From M3007 sp037130425 (GTDB taxonomy: Bacteria > Bacteroidota > Bacteroidia > Chitinophagales > Saprospiraceae), in NCBI GenBank assembly GCA_037130425.1, contig JBAXTB010000137.1, positions 1 through 13,938 of the forward strand: a stretch of 13,938 nt of DNA, given 5' to 3'. The number at the start of each line of letters is the position of its first letter. Within the stretch, counting starts at the first letter, position 1. Shown in pieces: positions 7,576 through 13,938 of this stretch. Below the pieces are notes generated by a model. It saw only the letters and a list, made by a program, of their open reading frames with translations, did no database searches and was not told the DNA's origin. The position numbers and the translations under genes were made by a program.

Positions 7576-8592
7576 CTACGCTTCTGCCCAAATAACCCGC
7601 CCCGCCGGATTGATATACAGCCATTTGCCGTCCTGTCCCACCAGCGCGCGTCCTTCCCGAAACGGCGTTGCAAACTCGTATTGAGCTTGCAGCGCAATTT
7701 TACCCTCCGTATCAATATAACCCCAGCGGCCATTGATGCACACCTGCGCCAAACGCTCGGAAAACACGCCCGCGTCTTCAAATTTTGGCATAATTACTAA
7801 TTTCCCCACCCGGTCAATGTACCCAAACGCGCCGTTGATTTCTACCAAAGCAAGGCCTTCGGCAAAATCGCCGGCCAGGTCAAACATCGGCTCCACGGCA
7901 ATATGGCCCTCCTGGCTTACAAAACCGTATTTTCCGTCGTGAAACGCCAGGGCCATGCCGTCGAAAAACTGCCCTTGCGCATGTCCGCGCACGAAGCTAA
8001 ACTGCGGCGCCACCAGCGTTTTGCCGCTGCGATCAATCAGGCCCCAACGATTTTGCTGCAACACCACAGCCACTGCGCCTTGAAACGGGCGACACTCGTC
8101 CCACTGCGGTTCCAGCACAAAATGGCCCTTCCGGTCGATGTACCCGCAGCCGGCTTCATTGCCCGCAGGCGCCAGTCCGTCGCTAAAAGAATCGGCCTGG
8201 TTCCAAACGGGTTTGAGCGCAAATTGACCCGCCGTATTTAAAAATCCGCATTTATCATTGAACCGAACGGCGGCTAAACCTTCGGAAAAATCGCCCGCCG
8301 CATCAAAAACCGACGGGATTACCTCATTGCCTTTTTCATCGATAAAACCCCAGGCATGTACGCGCTGCACGCGGGCGCGACCGGCCTCAAAAGGGCCGAT
8401 GTTGCGGTACAGACGTTTCATCCACAAACGCCCGATGGTGTCGATCAAAGCCCATTGGTCGTTGATGCGCACTTTGGCAAAACCGTTGTGAAAATCGCCC
8501 AATTCGAGGTATTGCGGCTCAATAACGACTTCCCCGGCGGCGTTTATGCACCCGAAGTAACCGTGTTGCCGTATTTTGTAGAAAGTGGGCAT
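7576..8592 (-). CDS. WG-repeat protein
   Basis: All 338 residues are built from WG repeats with a period of about 34 residues, each of the form WGfIDxxGxxvIxPqFdxaxdFseGlAxVxxng. I count nine full units from residue 12, plus a final partial one (KWLYINPAGRVIW). Unit 6 carries a few extra residues (VRGHAQGQFFDG). Units 2 and 4 are the most diverged. There is no signal peptide, lipobox or membrane helix, so it is predicted cytosolic, although many WG-repeat proteins are exported. WG-repeat proteins have no settled function and are thought to be binding scaffolds. The gene has its own -7 element about 23 nt before the ATG and is followed by the separately promoted glycosyltransferase gene. Confidence 0.92.
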   Translation of the reverse strand: MPTFYKIRQHGYFGCINAAGEVVIEPQYLELGDFHNGFAKVRINDQWALIDTIGRLWMKRLYRNIGPFEAGRARVQRVHAWGFIDEKGNEVIPSVFDAAGDFSEGLAAVRFNDKCGFLNTAGQFALKPVWNQADSFSDGLAPAGNEAGCGYIDRKGHFVLEPQWDECRPFQGAVAVVLQQNRWGLIDRSGKTLVAPQFSFVRGHAQGQFFDGMALAFHDGKYGFVSQEGHIAVEPMFDLAGDFAEGLALVEINGAFGYIDRVGKLVIMPKFEDAGVFSERLAQVCINGRWGYIDTEGKIALQAQYEFATPFREGRALVGQDGKWLYINPAGRVIWAEA

Positions 8593-8614
8593 GTAAGATC
8601 TTTTTGGCGAGGCG

Positions 8615-8622
8615 CAAAATTA
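8615..8622 (-). promoter_or_regulatory. -7 promoter element of the WG-repeat gene
   Basis: The minus strand reads TAATTTTG, an exact TAnnTTTG match. Transcription would start near 8609, about 17 nt before the ATG. No TTG was seen at the -33 distance. Confidence 0.5.
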
Positions 8623-8654
8623 GGTATTTTTTGCCTCGGTAGATAGTATGTGTC

Positions 8655-8810
8655 CATAGGGCGCTGCCCTATGTTGATGATAGCGCCCCTTCGGGGCTAT
8701 GCCGTAGGGATCCACTCACTTTAAGCCCCAAAGGGGCGAAATCATCAGAATTGGGCAACGCCCAATTAAAAATGGCCAAAATGTCAAAATGGCCCAAATC
8801 CCCAAATCAG
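8655..8810. repeat. Palindromic repeat cluster, copy 2
   Basis: Four hairpins are arranged as in copy 1. They are A (CATAGGGC/GCCCTATG, 8655-8673), B (CCCC/GGGG, 8686-8696), inverted B (GCCCC/GGGGC, 8725-8737) and inverted A (AATTGGGC/GCCCAATT, 8749-8767). TGATGAT and ATCATCA join A to B on the two sides. The A stems differ in sequence from copy 1 but are fully paired. The outer motif CCCAAATCCCCAAATCAG (8793-8810) is the reverse complement of the copy 1 flank with one change. The cluster fills most of the 309-base gap between the WG-repeat gene and the next gene. Confidence 0.8.
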
Positions 8811-8850
8811 ACCATCATACGTTTTTCAAGCATCACAATCCTGAATCCCA

Positions 8851-8858
8851 TACCTTTG
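8851..8858 (+). promoter_or_regulatory. -7 promoter element of the small hypothetical gene
   Basis: TACCTTTG is an exact TAnnTTTG match, placed between repeat copy 2 and the gene. A T-rich stretch at 8822-8826 sits near the -33 distance but is not a good TTTG. The predicted leader is about 37 nt. Confidence 0.5.
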
Positions 8859-8868
8859 TATCAGATTC

Positions 8869-8885
8869 CAACGGCTTAACCGTTG
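8869..8885 (+). promoter_or_regulatory. Leader hairpin before the small hypothetical gene
   Basis: CAACGG and CCGTTG form a perfect 6-bp stem with loop CTTAA, inside the predicted leader and 16 nt before the ATG. It could modulate translation or mRNA stability. No known regulator fits it. Confidence 0.3.
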
Positions 8886-8901
8886 ATAAATCGTCTATAC
8901 C

Positions 8902-9237
8902 ATGACAAACGAAACATTGCAGGAAACATCGGCCCTGATCCGCGGTCCTTTTGAACTGGAACCCGGCCAGGAGCCCGCCACCGAAGCCGAATTGCTGGCC
9001 TTCCTTTCCAACCGGATCGAAGACATGCTGGCGCACCGACCGGAATACCTGATGAGCCTGCTGTATCGCCTGGATGTGCTCGAACCCAAGATCAACAAAG
9101 CCCTGCACATTGGCGCCCCCGACCCGGCGCATATCGGATTGGCAAAATTAGTGCTCGAACGGCAGTTGCAACGCGTGGAAACCAAAAGAACCGTGAAACC
9201 CGCGCCCCTTCAAGACTGGGAAGAATGGACGCTTTAA
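8902..9237 (+). CDS. Small acidic hypothetical protein
   Basis: This 111-residue protein matches no family I recognise. It is Glu-rich and mostly helical, with no signal peptide, Cys residues or membrane segment. A helix around residues 28-66 (AELLAFLSNRIEDMLAHRPEYLMSL...) and one at 75-93 (HIGLAKLVLERQLQRVE) are followed by a polar tail ending EEWTL. The helical pattern and coding-like composition, together with a -7 promoter element just upstream, support a real gene. It stands alone. The next gene has its own promoter, so no functional link is implied. Confidence 0.72.
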   Translation: MTNETLQETSALIRGPFELEPGQEPATEAELLAFLSNRIEDMLAHRPEYLMSLLYRLDVLEPKINKALHIGAPDPAHIGLAKLVLERQLQRVETKRTVKPAPLQDWEEWTL

Positions 9238-9239
9238 GG

Positions 9240-9277
9240 CGTTTGGCCCAAACGTCATTCGCTTGAGGCTGCTTTTT
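9240..9277 (+). terminator. Possible terminator after the small hypothetical gene
   Basis: CGTTTG/CAAACG forms a 6-bp hairpin (9240-9254) immediately after the stop, with a run of six T at 9272-9277. The T run is about 18 nt away from the stem, farther than in a typical intrinsic terminator, so the call is weak. Confidence 0.3.
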
Positions 9278-9334
9278 TGCGCGATTCAACAAATTAAATT
9301 CTGTCAAAATAAGCAAAAAGCATTTCACACAACC

Positions 9335-9362
9335 TTGCTTGGTAAAACTTTGTTTACTTTTG
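9335..9362 (+). promoter_or_regulatory. Promoter of the glutaryl-CoA dehydrogenase gene
   Basis: TTG (9335-9337), a 17-nt spacer and TACTTTTG (9355-9362) make the best promoter in the window by the Bacteroidota rule. Transcription would start near 9369, giving a leader of about 130 nt before the ATG at 9503. A GGCC-GAA-GGCC hairpin (around 9434-9444) lies in that leader. Confidence 0.65.
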
Positions 9363-9502
9363 CGTCATTAAACTAAGCGTCGCCTGAAAGGCAGCATTTA
9401 TTGTCATACTGAGCGCTGATTGTCAATAATTTAGGCCGAAGGCCTTGCCAAGATAAACAGCGCGAAGTAATTTTTACCTAACCAGATTATTTGGAAATCG
9501 AT

Positions 9503-10723
9503 ATGCAAGCAAACGGCGTTGACTCGTCCAACAAGCCCCGCACCGCACGGGAAGATCGTTACCAGCACCACGACTATTATCAGATGGACGCGCTGCTCTC
9601 CTCCGAACACCTGCTCGCCCGCGACGCCGTGCGCGATTGGGTGAAGGCTGAGGTAAGTCCCATCATTGAAGAATACTCCGACAAGGCAAAATGCCCGACG
9701 CATTTGTTCAAAGGCTTGGCTGAAATCGGCGCCTTCGGTCCTTCGCTCCCGGCTGAATACGGCTGTGGTGGCATGGACGAAATCGCATACGGCATCATCA
9801 TGCAGGAACTCGAACGCGGCGACTCCGGTATCCGCTCCATGGCTTCCGTGCAAGGCTCGCTGGTGATGTATCCGATCTACAAATTCGGTTCGGAAGAACA
9901 GCGTCGCAAGTACCTGCCCAAATTGGCCAAAGGCGAACTCATCGGTTGTTTCGGTCTGACCGAACCCGACCACGGTTCCAACCCAAGCGGCATGGTCACC
10001 AACGTGAAGGACGACGGCGATGCCTACATCCTGAACGGCGCAAAAATGTGGATCACCAATTCACCAGTGGCCGATATTGCGGTGGTTTGGGCCAAACGCG
10101 AAGACGGCAAAGTGATCGGTTTGATCGTTGAAAAAGACATGAAAGGTTTTTCTGCCCCTGAAATTCACGGCAAATGGTCGCTGCGCGCGAGCATCACTGG
10201 CGAATTAGTGTTTGAAGACGTACGCGTTCCAAAAGAAAACGTACTGCCCGGCGTTGTGGGCATGCGCGGACCGCTTACCTGTTTGTCGAAAGCCCGTTAC
10301 GGCATTGCCTGGGGCGCGATTGGTGCGGCACTCGACTGTTACGATTCGGCCCTGCGTTATTCCAAAGAACGCATCCAGTTCGGCAGACCGATCGGCGGGT
10401 TCCAGTTGACCCAGAAGAAATTAGCCGAAATGATTACCGAAATTACCAAAGCGCAGTTGTTGACCTGGCGCCTCGGCACCTTAGCCAATGAAGGGTTGGC
10501 TACGCCGGCACAGATCTCGATGGCCAAACGCAATAACGTGATCACGGCACTGCAAATCGCCCGCGAAGCGCGCCAGATCCACGGCGGTATGGGTATCACC
10601 AACGAATACCCTTGTATGCGCCACATGATGAACTTAGAAACAGTTTTGACCTACGAAGGCACGCATGACATTCACTTGCTCATTACTGGCCATGATGTTA
10701 CCGGACTTGACGCATTTTCATAG
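9503..10723 (+). CDS. gcdH: Glutaryl-CoA dehydrogenase
   Basis: This 406-residue FAD-dependent acyl-CoA dehydrogenase closely resembles mitochondrial glutaryl-CoA dehydrogenase, which converts glutaryl-CoA to crotonyl-CoA and CO2 in lysine and tryptophan breakdown. Family segments are ELERGDSGIRSMASVQ (102-117), CFGLTEPDHGSNPSGM (149-164), KMWITNSPVAD (181-191), ARYGIAWGAIGA (264-275), ERIQFGRP (289-296) and TYEGTHDIH (383-391). E385 is the catalytic base. E104, R111 and S115 line up with human Glu87, Arg94 and Ser98 of the glutaryl site, and Y384 precedes the base as in decarboxylating enzymes. These details favour glutaryl-CoA over other acyl-CoA substrates. The start is ATG at 9503; an in-frame TTG at 9491 would add four residues. 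It is monocistronic, with its own promoter and a hairpin region downstream. No electron-transfer flavoprotein or lysine-pathway genes are nearby. Confidence 0.93.
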   Translation: MQANGVDSSNKPRTAREDRYQHHDYYQMDALLSSEHLLARDAVRDWVKAEVSPIIEEYSDKAKCPTHLFKGLAEIGAFGPSLPAEYGCGGMDEIAYGIIMQELERGDSGIRSMASVQGSLVMYPIYKFGSEEQRRKYLPKLAKGELIGCFGLTEPDHGSNPSGMVTNVKDDGDAYILNGAKMWITNSPVADIAVVWAKREDGKVIGLIVEKDMKGFSAPEIHGKWSLRASITGELVFEDVRVPKENVLPGVVGMRGPLTCLSKARYGIAWGAIGAALDCYDSALRYSKERIQFGRPIGGFQLTQKKLAEMITEITKAQLLTWRLGTLANEGLATPAQISMAKRNNVITALQIAREARQIHGGMGITNEYPCMRHMMNLETVLTYEGTHDIHLLITGHDVTGLDAFS

Positions 10724-10747
10724 TCAAACAAATTGACACATTGAACC

Positions 10748-10805
10748 AACGGCTTATAGGTGCAAAGCGCTTATAAGCCGTTTATTATACCAAACGGATT
10801 ATAAG
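10748..10805 (+). terminator. Terminator-like region with two alternative hairpins
   Basis: Hairpin I pairs 10748-10758 with 10772-10782 (11 bp, AACGGCTTATA). Hairpin II pairs 10770-10783 with 10792-10805 (14 bp, one mismatch). They share the middle arm, so only one can form. The first and third segments are near-direct repeats, AACGGCTTATAGGTG and AACGGATTATAAGGTG. It starts 25 nt after the glutaryl-CoA dehydrogenase stop and probably ends that transcript, although no long T run follows. The rest of 10806-10958 is plain A/T-rich sequence. Confidence 0.55.
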
Positions 10806-10994
10806 GTGTTGTTCCCTGTTAAATTCTTCCCATTTATCTAAAACGGGACATAAACATGGGCAATATGACGTTAAAGACTAAAATTTAGCACTGAGAAAAC
10901 TTTTAAGCATCAACAAATTACAGAAAGTTTGTCAAACGGCATACTCTTTGTTTGGTAGATGCAGCACAATCCTGATCAAAACATTCACCGTATT

Positions 10995-12179
10995 ATGTCT
11001 CCTGATCTAAGTTTAAAATGGGTTTTCTTGCTCTTCGGGTTGCCGCTGGCGCTCTTTGGGCAAACAAAAGACGCGAAAGACGTGCCCATCTATTTTAATA
11101 ATCCATCTTTTGAAGATTTACCCAAACCCAGTCAAACCCCCATGGGTTGGTACGATTGCGGCAAAACAGGCGAAAGTCCCCCCGATATTCAGCCGGGCTA
11201 CTTTGATGTAAGCAAACCCGCCAGCAACGGCAATTCCTACATGGGATTGGTAGTACGCGACAATGATACTTGGGAGGCTGTCGGACAACGCCTGAGCAAA
11301 CCTTTGGAAGCCAACCAGTGTTACGAATTCGGCATCGACCTGGCGCGCTCCGAAATATACCTCAGTCCCAGCCGACTTACCATGGAAAAGGTAAATTTCG
11401 TGGCGCCGGCTAAAATTCGGGTATGGGGCGGAATGGGCTATTGCGACAAAGCGGAAATGCTGTTTGAAACACCGATCATCGTACACAACCGATGGCTAAC
11501 CTACAACATCCGCCTGTCGCCCAAAAAAGGCAATTACACCTATCTGATGATCGAGGCGTATTACAAAACGCCCGTGCTGTTTCCATACAACGGCAATGTG
11601 CTGCTCGACAATTTGACGCCGATCAAAAAAGTGACTTGCGGACCGGAAAAAATGCCCGATCCCCCCAAGCCAAAAGTAGTGGCCAAAGCCGTTCCAAGCA
11701 CCAAACCGACGACCTCAACTAAACCGGCCACAACACCGGCAAAACCAGTCGTGACGGTTAAAAAACCGTCCCCAAATCCACCTGAAACGGTGGTCAAAAT
11801 TGAACGGAGTACCGCTAAAAAAGGCAGGGTTTTTAGGCTTGAAAAGGTTTATTTTGACGCAAATAAGTTTGAAATCAAATCTGAAAGTGAAACGGAACTG
11901 ACCGAAGTGTATCAGTTTCTGGTAGAAAACCCGGATATCGTAGTAGAGGTGGGCGGCCACACCAACAATAAAATGTGGCCAGATGAAGCCTTTGCCAACG
12001 AACTTTCCACCAACCGCGCCAAAGCCGTAGCCGACTGGCTGATTGCCAAAGGCGTACCGGCCGAACGGGTCAAATACAAAGGCTACGGCTGGAAACACCC
12101 GATTGATGTAAACACGACGGAAGCCGGGAAAAAGAAAAACCAGCGCGTGGAAGTTAAGATTTTGACGCTGAACGGGTAG
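10995..12179 (+). CDS. OmpA-family protein with N-terminal jelly-roll-like domain
   Basis: This 394-residue envelope protein has a signal peptide at about 1-22 (core VFLLFGLPLALF). A beta-sandwich domain spans about 31-212: YFNNPSFEDLP, GWYDCG, DTWEAVGQ, CYEFGIDLARS and GNVLLDNL. This pattern looks like the carbohydrate-binding-like jelly-rolls attached to OmpA domains in Bacteroidota. A Pro/Thr/Lys linker (about 218-270) follows, then an OmpA/MotB peptidoglycan-binding domain (about 278-391). In that domain the Asp of the usual GHTD motif is replaced (G321-H-T-N324-N), while the Arg of LSTNRA (R341) is kept. The protein probably anchors the outer membrane to peptidoglycan. The ATG at 10995 is chosen because it directly precedes the signal peptide; an upstream ATG at 10959 adds 12 polar residues. 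A TACTCTTTG sequence (10942-10950) resembles the -7 element with one extra base. Confidence 0.88.
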   Translation: MSPDLSLKWVFLLFGLPLALFGQTKDAKDVPIYFNNPSFEDLPKPSQTPMGWYDCGKTGESPPDIQPGYFDVSKPASNGNSYMGLVVRDNDTWEAVGQRLSKPLEANQCYEFGIDLARSEIYLSPSRLTMEKVNFVAPAKIRVWGGMGYCDKAEMLFETPIIVHNRWLTYNIRLSPKKGNYTYLMIEAYYKTPVLFPYNGNVLLDNLTPIKKVTCGPEKMPDPPKPKVVAKAVPSTKPTTSTKPATTPAKPVVTVKKPSPNPPETVVKIERSTAKKGRVFRLEKVYFDANKFEIKSESETELTEVYQFLVENPDIVVEVGGHTNNKMWPDEAFANELSTNRAKAVADWLIAKGVPAERVKYKGYGWKHPIDVNTTEAGKKKNQRVEVKILTLNG

Positions 12180-12190
12180 CGCTAACCCCT

Positions 12191-12390
12191 TCAAAGCCCC
12201 AAAGGGGCGGAATCAATAACACAGGGTAACGCCCTGTGGATTCAAGGCCGCGCAAGATCTAAGCCCTGGAAGGGCGAAATCATCCGGTACTACGTGTGAT
12301 TTCGCCCTTTCAGGGCTTCTCAAAATCTTGGCCATTTTAAATTGGGCGTTGCCCAATTCTAATGGTTCCGCCCCTTTGGGGCTTTGAAAG
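12191..12390. repeat. Composite palindromic repeat cluster, copy 3
   Basis: From left to right it holds an inverted unit, with B GCCCC/GGGGC at 12196-12208 and A CACAGGGT/GCCCTGTG at 12220-12238. Next come two facing B-type hairpins (GCCCT/AGGGC, 12263-12275 and 12304-12316) forming a long inverted repeat, 12261-12282 against 12297-12318, with 21 of 22 matching. Last is a forward unit, with A AATTGGGC/GCCCAATT at 12340-12358 and B GCCCC/GGGGC at 12370-12382. TTGGCCATTTT before the last unit is also found, inverted, beside copy 2. It fills the gap between two convergent genes and may double as their terminator. Confidence 0.8.
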
Positions 12391-12400
12391 CATTAAGCCT

Positions 12401-13938
12401 TTAAGGCTTAGCAGCCACCACCAACTTCCCGCTGCCCACCATTTTCCCCTCCTGTCCAAGCCGGAACAAATACGTTCCCGCCTTCAAATCCTGCTTTTTC
12501 AAGGTAAATACAGGGCCTTCAACATACATCGTCCGCATAACCCGGCCTTGCAAATCATACACCCGCAATTCAAGCGGCGCAGGATTCGTCAAGCCTTTTA
12601 TTTCAAAACGGGTTTCAACATCAAAGGGATTGGGCGCAATGCTCAATTGTAGCAAAGGAGAAATCGGCTGCCAACTGGCCGTTACGATAAAGTTTTCCGC
12701 AAGGATATGGTCGGTGGTGTTGGTAATCACGGGCGCATTAAAGTCGAAATAAATCGCGCCGGTATTGCGGATCACCGTACCAAGCGGCGCATCGGCCTTG
12801 GGTTTGATGCTGAATTTGACAAAACCGTGCGACGCCGCTTCGTTTTTATTGGAATCGGGCAACTGAATGTTTTCAAACTTGAAACGCAGCACGCCCGGCC
12901 CAAATACATCCCAACGGTAAGGATGACTCGATGGCCCCACCTGAATCGTGCGCGGATCAAGCGCGGCCGATAAAGTATCAAGCACCACAATGTTAAATGC
13001 CGTATCTGTGCCGGTATTCTGAAAACGGATCATATACTCGATTTCGGTGCCCGGACGGATAAAATGTTGCGGCCCATAACCCAGCGGAATCCCTTGTTTA
13101 TCGTTTGGATCGTAAGATCCTGTGTTCGTAGTACAATCCGTATCCACCCAAGGGTCGTCGCTGCCATTCTGGTATTGATTTACGTAACCGGAACTAAAAC
13201 TGCCGCCGTTGATACAACCTTCGACAGACAATCCCAATTGGTGCAACATGGGCGCATAAGCCGCCTGCTGGGATTCCACGCGCCAGGTACTGCCGTTGGC
13301 GGGCACCGAAACCGTAACGGAATCGCCCGAAGCCAGGAACCCGATATTGGCCATCATAAGCATCACATGATCTTCAATCACGATGTAATCAAGCGATTCG
13401 CTGAGGTTGGCGGCACCGATGTTTTTAATCACAAAATGCAGCGAATCGCCTGCGCAATGCGCGTGCAGGTCTAAGAGCGCCCCCGACCACAGTGCGCTTG
13501 GCTGCGTACAAAGCGAATCCGGGTAAATATGCGCTTCAGTGCAATGTGTTTGGCCAAGGGCCGCATTACAATTTACGCCCACCTCAATGGAAAAACTGCC
13601 GCACGCGCCCACTGGCACATCGCCCAGATCAAAACGCAGGGTGTGCGTTCCAACGGTGGTGTAAGGTATGGTTGCGCTTACGGCTGAAAGAAAATCATCC
13701 AATTCTACCAGAACATACGCGTTAGAAGCGGCGGCCGTACCCTGGTTGCAGTAGTTCACGTAGTAATAATTGTTGTTAAAACAGCGCCGGAGCTGCGGCG
13801 TACCAATGGTCACCGTCATAGCCGGGCATAGTACCTGCGCTTTTACGAGGGTGGTACCAAGCGGCACCACCTGGTCGGCGGTCGGGATGGTAACCTGATA
13901 ATCATTGTTGCAAAAAATCCACAATCCGTTGGGGGGTA
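12401..13938 (-). CDS. T9SS-exported surface protein, N-terminus beyond the window
   Basis: The frame is open to the right edge, so the gene is cut at its 5' end; 511 residues are visible. The C-terminal 81 residues (12404-12646) are a type A T9SS sorting domain: LSIAPNPF, then LELRVYDLQGRVM, then LKAGTYLFRL. Before it (about 12689-13117) lies the Bacteroidota domain starting YDPNDK, with FQNTGTDTAFNIVVLDTL, HGFVKFSI and IYFDFNAPVITNT (DUF7619-like). The upstream part is Cys-containing and beta-rich (CNNDYQVTIP, YYVNYCNQGTA, NCNAALGQTHC), resembling repeated immunoglobulin-like surface domains. The protein is predicted to be secreted by T9SS and attached to the cell surface; its ligand is unknown. 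A TTG at 13924 can be read as a start but there is no reason to prefer it. The stop lies in an 8-bp palindrome (TAAGCCTT/AAGGCTTA, 12394-12410) next to repeat copy 3. Confidence 0.9.
   Translation of the reverse strand, partial: PPNGLWIFCNNDYQVTIPTADQVVPLGTTLVKAQVLCPAMTVTIGTPQLRRCFNNNYYYVNYCNQGTAAASNAYVLVELDDFLSAVSATIPYTTVGTHTLRFDLGDVPVGACGSFSIEVGVNCNAALGQTHCTEAHIYPDSLCTQPSALWSGALLDLHAHCAGDSLHFVIKNIGAANLSESLDYIVIEDHVMLMMANIGFLASGDSVTVSVPANGSTWRVESQQAAYAPMLHQLGLSVEGCINGGSFSSGYVNQYQNGSDDPWVDTDCTTNTGSYDPNDKQGIPLGYGPQHFIRPGTEIEYMIRFQNTGTDTAFNIVVLDTLSAALDPRTIQVGPSSHPYRWDVFGPGVLRFKFENIQLPDSNKNEAASHGFVKFSIKPKADAPLGTVIRNTGAIYFDFNAPVITNTTDHILAENFIVTASWQPISPLLQLSIAPNPFDVETRFEIKGLTNPAPLELRVYDLQGRVMRTMYVEGPVFTLKKQDLKAGTYLFRLGQEGKMVGSGKLVVAAKP

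Noticed and set aside
6011..9417. Shared ACTGAGCGCT at 6011-6020 and 9408-9417
   Set aside because: Ten bases with a palindromic core (AGCGCT), no shared flanks and unrelated contexts. Chance is the simpler explanation.
10959..10994. Upstream ATG of the OmpA-family gene
   Set aside because: It would place 12 polar residues before the signal peptide and lies only about 9 nt after the promoter-like TACTCTTTG.
12191..12390. CRISPR array
   Set aside because: The repeats are palindromic, of mixed orientation and irregular spacing, with no uniform spacers and no cas gene.

Overview
The window looks like chromosomal DNA of a member of the Bacteroidota, probably close to Saprospiria. Four things point there. 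Five promoter elements match the Bacteroidota -7 consensus TAnnTTTG. Starts lack clear Shine-Dalgarno sequences and often sit behind A-rich leaders. A secreted protein ends in a type IX secretion (T9SS) sorting domain, preceded by the YDPNDK-type domain common in this phylum. Intergenic regions are crowded with GGGCGTTGCCC and GCCCC-GGGGC palindromes. Assignment to class is inference. No rRNA, tRNA, CRISPR array, complete insertion sequence or phage gene was seen.

Layout. Positions 1-230 hold no gene but contain the first palindromic repeat cluster. On the minus strand, 231-1989 is a tight two-gene unit: a nucleoside 2-deoxyribosyltransferase-like protein, then an overlapping 2-oxoglutarate/Fe(II) oxygenase. 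Divergent from it, 2177-5200 encodes a large exported protein with two amidohydrolase domains, the first lacking its metal ligands. A 318-base gap (5201-5518) is filled by a 210-bp inverted-repeat element without a gene. Next come a DinB-fold protein (5519-6007, +) converging on a membrane GT-C glycosyltransferase (6020-7447, -), and a WG-repeat protein (7576-8592, -). A second palindromic cluster (about 8655-8810) precedes a small acidic hypothetical protein (8902-9237, +). Then follow a glutaryl-CoA dehydrogenase (9503-10723, +) and an OmpA-family envelope protein (10995-12179, +). A third, composite palindromic cluster (12191-12390) lies between this gene and a convergent T9SS-exported protein whose N-terminus runs off the right edge (12401-13938, -).

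The genes do not form one pathway. The likely co-acting pair is the deoxyribosyltransferase-like protein with the oxygenase. The envelope genes (amidohydrolase, glycosyltransferase, OmpA protein, T9SS protein) share a location in the cell but not an operon. No convincing new multi-gene system is visible. The strongest unexplained signals are the repeat elements, whose hairpins keep pairing while their sequence changes and which sit beside stop codons, and a forward-inverted-forward repeat after the glutaryl-CoA dehydrogenase gene that can fold two mutually exclusive ways.
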